Assembly: GCA_023129535.1 (NCBI GenBank)
Contig: JAGMBW010000162.1
Location: forward strand, 1 to 46,763
Source of the DNA: Desulfobacterales bacterium
Lineage (GTDB): Bacteria; Desulfobacterota; Desulfobacteria; Desulfobacterales; C00003060
DNA length: 46,763 nt
Reading direction: 5' to 3'
Shown here: in pieces, positions 34,285 to 41,549 of the stretch
How the letters are laid out: every line of letters starts with the position of its first letter
Numbering within the stretch: position 1 is the first letter of the stretch
Notes under the pieces: model-generated
Seen by the model: only the letters and a program-made list of their open reading frames with translations
The model's database searches: none
Told to the model about the DNA's origin: nothing
Program-made: the position numbers and the translations under genes

Positions 34285-34452
34285 TAGTATGAACCTCTCC
34301 CCATTGTCAAGACAAAAAACGCCTGTATTTGAATAAACTGCGTATCGAACTCGATGTCAAGAAGCGCCGAAATCTACCCCGCAGCATTTGTGCCAGACGG
34401 ATTCATCAAGATGGAGGCTAAGGCCCTGGCAGACAGTGGTTGTGAGCTATAG

Positions 34453-34542
34453 TCAGCAAACTTGCTTGAGAGATCTTCTCAAGAAGTGGGCACTTTCCAG
34501 GATGGCCAACTTCTGTTTCTGATTGAACTGCTTTGTACGCAT
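34453..34542 (-). pseudogene. Transposase OrfA N-terminal remnant
   Basis: A strong ribosome site (AAAGGAGGAAG) and ATG open a 29-residue peptide MRTKQFNQKQKLAILESAH... that matches the start of IS3-type OrfA helix-turn-helix proteins. It then goes out of frame and stops. A hairpin AACACTT.CTCC/GGAG.AAGTGTT (34543-34578) covers the ribosome site. No OrfB or DDE sequence is recognisable downstream. Confidence 0.5.
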
Positions 34543-34840
34543 AACACTTCCTCCTTTCTTTTTGCCGGAGAAAGTGTTACCCCTGATTTTGTCGATTTTG
34601 TATAGATGTTTACTATCACGCCCAGCTAATAAGTTTTGACCTGCTTTTAGATTCTCATATTCTTGTTCCCATGCTCTGCGTGGGAACGCATACCGACGCG
34701 CAACGCAGGCGCTCGCGCCGCGTGTAGGCGCTCTGCGCCGAGTAAGTAGCTACACGTATTGGACGCAGGCTACGCCCCGGAGGGAGCGTCCAGCGGTTGG
34801 GTTACAACGGAGAGCATTGTAACCAGAGTAAATATAGACG

Positions 34841-34881
34841 AGAGATTAAGGGATTGAGGGATTAAGGAATTTAGGAATTGG
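34841..34881. repeat. 8-bp array before the small hypothetical gene
   Basis: Units GAGATTAAG, GGATTGAG, GGATTAAG, GAATTTAG, GAATTGGG. It is followed by AATCCGAAATCCG units flanking a second copy of the 19-mer TCAAGGCGTAAGCCGCAAA (34912-34930). Confidence 0.75.
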
Positions 34882-34959
34882 GCTTTTTGAAATCCGAAAT
34901 CCGTAGTGTTTTCAAGGCGTAAGCCGCAAATCCGAAATCGCATATCTAAGGAGGGAGCG

Positions 34960-35175
34960 ATGTCTGACAAAGACAAGTTTTTGATGTTTTTTAAAGAAGT
35001 TGGGATCAAAAGCACCAATATACAACCGGAAGATGTTTTTATTGAAATGGACGAAGATGTGGCGTGGGAGGCCGCCCTCAGCGTAGGCCAGTTGTGGTTT
35101 TTGTTTGGCAAGGATGACGAGTACCTTGGATTGCTTAATGATGAAACCATGGAGTTTGAGCCAAGGGAGAAGTAG
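34960..35175 (+). CDS. Small acidic hypothetical protein
   Basis: 71 residues (MSDKDKFLMFFKEVGIKSTNIQ...), acidic, no signal peptide or membrane segment. AAGGAGGG precedes the ATG with good spacing, and the reading frame is well formed, so it is probably expressed. It contains a GQLWFLFGKDDEYLGLLNDET stretch suggestive of a small alpha/beta domain. No family recognised. Convergent with the RNB gene. Confidence 0.7.
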   Translation: MSDKDKFLMFFKEVGIKSTNIQPEDVFIEMDEDVAWEAALSVGQLWFLFGKDDEYLGLLNDETMEFEPREK

Positions 35176-35199
35176 GGCTCTCTATGCCAGTGAGAGCCC
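35175..35199. terminator. Hairpin between convergent genes
   Basis: Stem GGGCTCTC/GAGAGCCC with a 9-nt loop at the meeting point of the small hypothetical gene and the RNB gene. It has no T-run, so it is a weak terminator candidate. Confidence 0.35.
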
Positions 35200-37167
35200 G
35201 ATCGTGTCAGACCTGGCGCTGACGCGTTCTATCTTGACCAATATGGTGTCCTCCGGCTTGAGATCTGCCCCGCAGTTTAAGGGGAGCGAGCATTCAATCA
35301 TGTAGTTAGTCAGGAGTACGACGTACCTGTGACGGCGTTTCTCAAGGACCAGCGCCTCTTCTTTCTGCCTCACATGCCGTTCAAGGTACCTTAGAATCCA
35401 GTAGCGTAGGCGTTCTCGCTGGAGCACAGTAATGTAACTCATGGGCTGCTCAACAGCCTGGATAATGAATTTAAGGTCCTCATCAGAATATAAGGCATCC
35501 AGACTCAGGAGGCCCCTCATCTGGCGTTGGGTGGCCAGATCAAGATATTTCCGTAAAGGAGAGGTCAGGGTGATATAGACGTCGAGTCCAAGACCTGCAT
35601 GGGGTTCGGGCTCAAGCCCTATGATGACCCGGCTCAAAAGCCTCCGCTGCATCCAGTTTTGATAAAGTGTCCCACCGCTTTCGTCAATGAGACGTCCACG
35701 TGGTTCCAATTGTGACCTGTAAATGGTTGATTGTCCATGGTCTCGGAAGAATCGAGCTGCCAGCCAATTGGCCATGATCATACATTCAGATACCATGAAG
35801 CGACCCGGGCTTTCCCGGTTTATCTGACTTACCGAGATTTCTCCGTTGTTGTTTATCCAGACATGCATCTCGGGCAGGCTGAGTTGAATGGCCCCGGCGT
35901 TCAAGCGGAACTGGCGAAATTTTTGGGCCACTTCATAGATTGCTGCAAGCTCTGGATCTTGATCCACTGCCAAGTTGACACCATAATAGGTCATCTGTCG
36001 GTTTACCCGGATGATACTCGGAAAGATTTCGTACTCCAGCACCCTTGCCGAGTGGTCAAGACAGGCCGCAACACTTATAGCCAGGCGATTTTGGCCATCC
36101 TTCAAACTGCAGAGGTCTTCTGCCAGAGGCCGGGGGAGCATGGGGATGCGCTTATCAGGCATATAGATGGAACTGCCCCTGGCCAGGGCCTCTTCGTCCA
36201 CTGCACCTTCCTTTTCCAGGAAATGTGACACATCGGTTATGTGTATCCAAAGCCGAAATCCATCTCCTTCTGGCTTGATACTGATGGCATCGTCAAAATC
36301 GAGCGTACCCTGGCCGTCAATAGTGATGGTTGACAGATGTGTAAGGTCTCGTCGTGTTCCATCCGGCTTTACCTTTGTTTCCTCGTAGTCAAGCTGCTTT
36401 ACGGCCCCCATGACCTCGGCAGGGAAGGTATCGGATATTCCGAATCTATGGAGGTTCAAGTTTTCATCGTGGTTCCAAATCCCTAATTTGACCAGGACGT
36501 GAAATGGACCATCCTTTGGGTCCACACCAGAGCGTGACACGATCTCCTTACCAATGCTATAGTGGGGGCTGTCTTTTCCGAAGAGATAGAAAGACTTTAG
36601 TATTTCAATGATCTCTTCCTTCTCAGGTGGGACTGAGGGATGCCGAGTCTCCAGGACCTCCTTTATCCACCTGCTTCCATCCTCGATAGTATGGGCCTTT
36701 CTGGCTTCAAGGGCTGCTTGGGCTGCAACCTGGGCCACCCGTTCAGGACTGTTCGGGAAAAATCGATGGGTGTCAAACTTGAAATAGAGGCGATCCTCAA
36801 AAAGTGCCCGCATGACCGCGGACGTATGGTCATTGGAGATATCGCCATCAAAGGAGAATTCTGCCATGGTCTGCGAGTCAATCCATGTGGCTTCCGAATG
36901 AAGTACCTCCCAGAGTGCTTCAACATCTATTTGCTTCTGCAGTTGCCTTCTCCTTGCCACTCTGTTCTTGAGATGGTTAATTAAGGCATCTCTACCTATC
37001 CTGGGATCAAGTCGCTCACTGCTGACATGTGCAAGGCGTTTTTCTGCATGGCCTACCTCGCGGTTGTGCTCGGTGAGCATACGAAGCTTTTGATTCTTGT
37101 TACCCAAGACGACAGCGCAAACAATCTGCTTTCGATCAATATATTCGACGATAGTTCCTATCTCCAT
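35182..37167 (-). CDS. RNB-domain 3'-5' exoribonuclease (RNase II/R family)
   Basis: 661 residues. A short N-terminal beta domain and helical region are followed by the RNB catalytic domain, with the metal-binding aspartates in TIDGQGTLDFDDAISI and the downstream SRLIDESGG-type/LTSPLRKYLDL segment. It ends in a reduced S1-like region (TILVKIERVSARSDTIGLSLA). It lacks the long basic C-terminus of RNase R. The start MEIGTIVEYIDRKQIVC at 37167 is used because the longer frame (to 37284) reads through a palindromic repeat. It degrades single-stranded RNA from the 3' end; this branch is common in deltaproteobacteria. Confidence 0.9.
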   Translation of the reverse strand: MEIGTIVEYIDRKQIVCAVVLGNKNQKLRMLTEHNREVGHAEKRLAHVSSERLDPRIGRDALINHLKNRVARRRQLQKQIDVEALWEVLHSEATWIDSQTMAEFSFDGDISNDHTSAVMRALFEDRLYFKFDTHRFFPNSPERVAQVAAQAALEARKAHTIEDGSRWIKEVLETRHPSVPPEKEEIIEILKSFYLFGKDSPHYSIGKEIVSRSGVDPKDGPFHVLVKLGIWNHDENLNLHRFGISDTFPAEVMGAVKQLDYEETKVKPDGTRRDLTHLSTITIDGQGTLDFDDAISIKPEGDGFRLWIHITDVSHFLEKEGAVDEEALARGSSIYMPDKRIPMLPRPLAEDLCSLKDGQNRLAISVAACLDHSARVLEYEIFPSIIRVNRQMTYYGVNLAVDQDPELAAIYEVAQKFRQFRLNAGAIQLSLPEMHVWINNNGEISVSQINRESPGRFMVSECMIMANWLAARFFRDHGQSTIYRSQLEPRGRLIDESGGTLYQNWMQRRLLSRVIIGLEPEPHAGLGLDVYITLTSPLRKYLDLATQRQMRGLLSLDALYSDEDLKFIIQAVEQPMSYITVLQRERLRYWILRYLERHVRQKEEALVLEKRRHRYVVLLTNYMIECSLPLNCGADLKPEDTILVKIERVSARSDTIGLSLA

Positions 37168-37494
37168 AATATATTTTATACTAACAGGTTCGACAAAAGT
37201 CAACAGAACCGGTTCAGGCAGCAATTCTCTGTGAATTTGTAATGCCCTGAGATTGCGTCGCTTCGCTCGCAATGACAGAACCATTTTCGCGATGTCATTG
37301 CGAGGAGCGATAGCAACGAAGCAATCTCATGTTGATTTTGACCGAGAATTGCTGGGCTTCAGGGGTTTATTGGGTTTATTGAGTCTGTTGAGTTCGTGAA
37401 AGAAACAGTGTAAACACAACAGACACAACGAACACAACAAACACAACAAACACAACAGACACAACAAACAGTGTAAACCCAACAAACACAATTG
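37168..37494. repeat. Spacer with TCATTGCGAG palindromes and paired 9-bp arrays
   Basis: Two inverted copies of the widespread TCATTGCGAGGAGCGA-type repeat (about 37250-37275 and 37293-37330) come first. Then T1 units TTTATTGGG/TTTATTGAG (37362-37395) and T2 units ACACAACAA/ACACAACAG (about 37415-37488) run up to the ABC-transporter start codon. Confidence 0.8.
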
Positions 37495-39252
37495 ATGAAA
37501 TCATACCGCCTTGTTAAACCGTACTTTTTGGAAAAGAGAGCTGTTATCCTTCTTGGCCTTTTTTCCCTGTTTGTGGTTGATATCCTTCAACTCTTTATCC
37601 CTCGTATCATCAAGTGGGCTGTCGATGACCTTGCAATCTATTGCGTTACGGGTACAAAGCTTCTTCGGTATGCCCTCTACATTGTGGGTATTGCCCTGTT
37701 AATCGGGCTGTTTCGCTTTGTTTGGCGGCGCTGTCTCATAGGAACCTCGCGACGGGTGGAGGAGGGGATCCGAAACCGCCTCTTTTTCCATATTCAGAGC
37801 CTGTCTCCATCCTACTTTGCCGAGACGAGAACCGGTGACCTCATGGCACGGGCAACCAATGACATTCAGAATGTGCGGATGGCCGTAGGAATGGGGATGG
37901 TAGCACTCACCGATGCCATCGTGCTTGGCCTTTCTGCCGTTGGTTTCATGCTCTACATCAACATTACCCTCACCGTGTTTGCGCTCCTGCCCATGCCGAT
38001 TATTGTCGTGCTGGCATGCGTGTTGAGCAGGCGCTTGCACCGCCTTTATCAAGAAGTCCAGGCCTCATTTGCTGACTTGACCGAGGTGGTCCGAGAACGT
38101 TTTGCCGGTATCCGGATAGTGAAGGCCTACAATCGTGAGGAGGTGGAAGCCAAAAAACTTTCTGACATCTCCAAAGATTACATCGGCAAAAATCTTCGGT
38201 TGGTTCGGGTTACGGGGGTATTTTTTCCTGGGATGATGTTCTTTTCCAACGTCAGTGTGGCCATTGCGCTCTATCTGGGTGGCCGACAAACCATTCATCT
38301 TACGATCACACCAGGTGATTTTGTGGCCTTTATAAGCTACCTGGGCCTTCTCACCTGGCCCATGATGGCTATGGGGTGGGTCATTAACCTGATTCAGCGA
38401 GGAGCTGCTTCCCTGGACAGGATCAATGTGATCCTGGAAACCAGGCCTCAGATTGTCAGTACCACGAGGCCAGGTGTGGTGAAACCTCTAAAGGGGGACA
38501 TTGTATTTGATGAGCTGAGTTTCAAATATGGTCCGGATCAGCCTTCTGCCCTTTCAAAGATCTCATTTTCAGTGACATCAGGCCAGACGCTCGGTGTGGT
38601 TGGAACCACAGGAAGCGGTAAAACCACCCTCTGCCATCTGATTCCAAGGCTGTTTGAGGCCACAGAAGGCAATCTTTTGATTGATGGGGTGGACATCCGC
38701 CGGGTCCCACTCGAAACCCTGAGATCGCACATGGCAGTCGTTACGCAGGACGCCTTCTTGTTTTCCGGCAGCGTCCGAGAAAACCTCTGTTTTGCCAGGG
38801 ACAATGCCTCTGATGAAGATATGATTCGGGCTGCTCGTGCGGCCCATCTATATGAGACCATCATGGGATTCCCTGATCAATTCGATACACTTATCGGAGA
38901 GAAGGGGGTCATTCTCTCTGGGGGTCAAAAACAGCGGCTTGCTCTGGCACGAGCCCTTCTTATCTCAGCACCCATCCTGATTCTGGATGATGCCCTGAGC
39001 CAGGTAGATACAGAGACCGCTGCGATCATCCAGTCCAACATACGAGATCTTCGCCCCGAACGGACCGTGGTGATGGTCTCTCACAGACTCAGCCATGTGC
39101 GACACGCTGACTTGATCATCGTGCTGGAAGCAGGACGTATCACCGAGGCCGGCACCCATGAAGAACTCTTGGCCCAGGAGGGATTTTACAGCAGGATGTA
39201 TCGCTGGCAGGAGATTGAAGAGGAGTTGAATAAGAAAACTCATGCGAGTTGA
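37495..39252 (+). CDS. ABC exporter half-transporter, subunit with degenerate ATP site
   Basis: 585 residues: six membrane segments (about 15-310) and an ATPase domain with Walker A TTGSGKTT, the signature LSGGQKQR and Walker B ILILDDALSQVD. The catalytic Glu after Walker B is Asp, as in the degenerate half of heterodimeric exporters such as TM287/288 and BmrCD. The ATG at 37495 directly follows a 9-bp array and has no Shine-Dalgarno. It overlaps the next gene by 11 nt. Drug or lipid export is likely; the substrate is unknown. Confidence 0.93.
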   Translation: MKSYRLVKPYFLEKRAVILLGLFSLFVVDILQLFIPRIIKWAVDDLAIYCVTGTKLLRYALYIVGIALLIGLFRFVWRRCLIGTSRRVEEGIRNRLFFHIQSLSPSYFAETRTGDLMARATNDIQNVRMAVGMGMVALTDAIVLGLSAVGFMLYINITLTVFALLPMPIIVVLACVLSRRLHRLYQEVQASFADLTEVVRERFAGIRIVKAYNREEVEAKKLSDISKDYIGKNLRLVRVTGVFFPGMMFFSNVSVAIALYLGGRQTIHLTITPGDFVAFISYLGLLTWPMMAMGWVINLIQRGAASLDRINVILETRPQIVSTTRPGVVKPLKGDIVFDELSFKYGPDQPSALSKISFSVTSGQTLGVVGTTGSGKTTLCHLIPRLFEATEGNLLIDGVDIRRVPLETLRSHMAVVTQDAFLFSGSVRENLCFARDNASDEDMIRAARAAHLYETIMGFPDQFDTLIGEKGVILSGGQKQRLALARALLISAPILILDDALSQVDTETAAIIQSNIRDLRPERTVVMVSHRLSHVRHADLIIVLEAGRITEAGTHEELLAQEGFYSRMYRWQEIEEELNKKTHAS

Positions 39253-41260
39253 CTACGGATATTTTGAAGAGGATCAGTTGGGCAAGCCGTACGACGTGAG
39301 ATTGCTCAGGAGACTCTTTACTTACGTTCGCCCATATAAGTTCTTGTTTTTGCTTTCCATCGGGCTCGTCACAGCCATTACGGTTTTTGACCTGGCGCTC
39401 CCTTATCTAACCAAGATAGCCATTGACCGCTATATTGTGCAGGACATTCAGAATGACAAGCCCGGGGTTTCGGAGCAACGGAGGTTTTATGAGAGCGACC
39501 TACGTAAGCCAAGGGTTGAAAGGGTGGTCAGCCGGTATCCCTCCCTCTTTGAGGTTCAGCAGCCTTACGCAAGGATTCTCTACGAAGATCTTTCTAAACT
39601 GGACAAGGCTGATCTCGAGGATCTCCGGGCGGGAGATTATGTGGGCGTGGCCTGCATTGCCCTTGTTTTCGTTGCTGTTGTCATTTGCCATTTTGTTTTC
39701 AGTTTTGGTCATGTGATCATTATGGAATACGGCGCACAATCGATCATCCACGATCTTAGACTAAAACTTTTCAAACACATCCAGGATCTTTCCGTGGCGT
39801 TCTTTACCAGAAATCCAGTGGGGCGCCTGGTCACTCGCGTAACCAGTGACGTTCAGAATCTTCACGAATTTTTTACTTCTATTATCACAGTGGTTTTCAA
39901 GGACATCTTTCTCCTGCTTGGCATTACGGTGGTACTTCTGGTCATGAACTGGCGACTTGCGCTCATTTGTTTCTTGATGCTTCCGGTCATCTTCTTAGCC
40001 ACAGCGCACTTCAGCCGCCTGGCGCGCGATGCCTTTCGTGAACTTCGCGTTAAGATCGCTCAGATCAACGCAACGCTTCAGGAAACCATTTCTGGCATTC
40101 GTATCATCCAGTTATTCCTACAGGAGGCAAGAAATTACGAACGCTTCCGCAAACTCAACCACGAAAACTACCTGGCGGGCATGCGCCAGATCAACATATT
40201 TGCTGTATTCATGCCGGTCATCGAGCTGTTGGGTTCGATAACTACAGCCCTGGTCATATGGTATGGCGGACTGCACGTTCTTTCCGAGAGCCTCAGCCTG
40301 GGGGGGCTGGTGGCCTTCATTTCCTACATGAGGATGTTTTTCCGGCCCGTCCGCGATATCGCGGAAAAATACAATATCATGCAGTCAGCCATGGCCTCCT
40401 CTGAACGGATTTTTCTGCTTTTTGACAGCCAGGAGCGAATTCCCGAGCCCAAGATTCCCAGTAGGACACCGGACGTAAGAGAGCAAGAGGTTTTCCGCGC
40501 CTCAGATGGCGGACGATTACGAGGGGACAAATGGGCCACCGTTTGCTTTGACAAAGTCTGGTTTTCCTATGTGGGAAAAGAGTGGGTTTTGAAAAATATC
40601 TCATTTACGGTTCGCCAGGGTGAGAATGTGGCCATTGTGGGGCCAACCGGGGCGGGGAAATCGAGTCTGCTCCACCTTCTTGAACGGTTTTATGATCCTA
40701 CCAAAGGAAGCATCCGCTTGGGTGGAACTGACATTCGCCAGGTTCCCAAAGCCTTGCTGCGTGCCCACATGGCCTTGATTACCCAGGATGTGTTTCTGTT
40801 TGCAGACACCATACGAAATAACATTACGGAAGGAAACCAGCAGATCCCACCTGAACGCCTGCAACAGATTGTTGCAGCGTGTAATCTTGATCGGTTGATT
40901 CAAGGCCTTCCTCATGGGCTCGATACCGTACTGACAGAAGGGGGCCGCAACCTGTCAAGCGGTGAGCGTCAGCTGGTGGCCTTTGCCCGGGGCCTTGCCC
41001 GCGATCCTGAGATCCTAATCCTGGATGAAGCGACTTCAAGCGTGGATACAGAGACAGAACGGTTAATCCAGGAGGCAACCGTAAGAGTGATGCGAAACCG
41101 CACGGCCATTGTAGTGGCCCACCGGCTCTCCACCATACGCCATGCCGACCGTATCATCGTTCTCCACAGGGGCCGTATCAGAGAAGTTGGCTCCCACGAC
41201 GAACTCATAGCCAGGCATGGGCTGTACTATGAGTTGTACCAGTGGCAACGGGTATCATAA
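39242..41260 (+). CDS. ABC exporter half-transporter, catalytic subunit
   Basis: 672 residues: membrane domain with an insertion of about 70 residues after TM1 (residues 64-135), then the ATPase with Walker A GPTGAGKSS, Walker B ILILDEATSSVD with an intact catalytic Glu, and an altered signature LSSGERQL. The canonical Walker site here would pair with LSGGQ of the partner, while LSSGE faces the partner's degenerate site. The gene is translationally coupled to it. Confidence 0.93.
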   Translation: MRVDYGYFEEDQLGKPYDVRLLRRLFTYVRPYKFLFLLSIGLVTAITVFDLALPYLTKIAIDRYIVQDIQNDKPGVSEQRRFYESDLRKPRVERVVSRYPSLFEVQQPYARILYEDLSKLDKADLEDLRAGDYVGVACIALVFVAVVICHFVFSFGHVIIMEYGAQSIIHDLRLKLFKHIQDLSVAFFTRNPVGRLVTRVTSDVQNLHEFFTSIITVVFKDIFLLLGITVVLLVMNWRLALICFLMLPVIFLATAHFSRLARDAFRELRVKIAQINATLQETISGIRIIQLFLQEARNYERFRKLNHENYLAGMRQINIFAVFMPVIELLGSITTALVIWYGGLHVLSESLSLGGLVAFISYMRMFFRPVRDIAEKYNIMQSAMASSERIFLLFDSQERIPEPKIPSRTPDVREQEVFRASDGGRLRGDKWATVCFDKVWFSYVGKEWVLKNISFTVRQGENVAIVGPTGAGKSSLLHLLERFYDPTKGSIRLGGTDIRQVPKALLRAHMALITQDVFLFADTIRNNITEGNQQIPPERLQQIVAACNLDRLIQGLPHGLDTVLTEGGRNLSSGERQLVAFARGLARDPEILILDEATSSVDTETERLIQEATVRVMRNRTAIVVAHRLSTIRHADRIIVLHRGRIREVGSHDELIARHGLYYELYQWQRVS

Positions 41261-41348
41261 TCGCCCTATCCTCCACTTTTACTTAACCATACAAAATATT
41301 TGCAGATTACCGCAAGCAACAAAAGTTTTGAATTTTTTCCTTGCAATA

Positions 41349-41395
41349 TGACAATATATAGTATTAAAAAGAAAATTCATTACAATATGTTGTGG
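41349..41395 (+). promoter_or_regulatory. Tandem NrdR boxes upstream of nrdD
   Basis: Box 1 (41349-41364, TGACAATATATAGTAT) and box 2 (41380-41395, TTACAATATGTTGTGG) match the NrdR consensus ACACWATATATWGTGT at about 13 and 12 of 16 positions. They start exactly 31 bp apart, the usual spacing for cooperative NrdR binding. They lie in an AT-rich region about 155-200 bp upstream of nrdD. Confidence 0.75.
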
Positions 41396-41435
41396 AAAAT
41401 TGCCAACTTGTCAAAAGGCTGAGTCGCGGGACAGT

Positions 41436-41488
41436 CCCCCCTCACCCAAACCCTCTCCCCCGCGGGGGAGAGGACAGGGTGAGGGGGG
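41436..41488. repeat. CCCTCACCC-type palindromic repeat
   Basis: Arms CCCCCTCACCC and GGGTGAGGGGG with a second CCTCTCCCCC/GGGGGAGAGG stem inside. It is a widespread bacterial intergenic palindrome and sits between the NrdR boxes and nrdD, in the leader if the boxes mark the promoter. Confidence 0.75.
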
Positions 41489-41549
41489 AATATTGCCCTA
41501 AGATATTTAGAGGATAGGAAAATTTACATTTTCAAACGGGGGAAGGGAC

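Larger units (their letters stand above)
33716..34959. other. Gene-poor 1.2-kb region with insertion-sequence debris and palindromes
   Basis: No intact gene. In order it holds: a GGCCTTTCGGCC hairpin near 33792-33803 in the leader of the CFI-box gene; an inverted pair of CCTGGATTCCCGC...GGGAATGAC repeats (33876-33949); a structured 150-bp block (34133-34284); a transposase remnant (34453-34542); the palindrome GTTCCCA/TGGGAAC (34665-34687); a GC-rich AGGCGCT repeat tract to about 34795; the hairpin GGTTACAA/TTGTAACC (34800-34824); and an 8-bp array (34841-34881). Confidence 0.6.

Noticed and set aside
37168-37284. Longer start for the RNB exonuclease
   Set aside because: Residues would be encoded by the TCATTGCGAG palindromic repeat; homologues begin near MEIGTIVEY.
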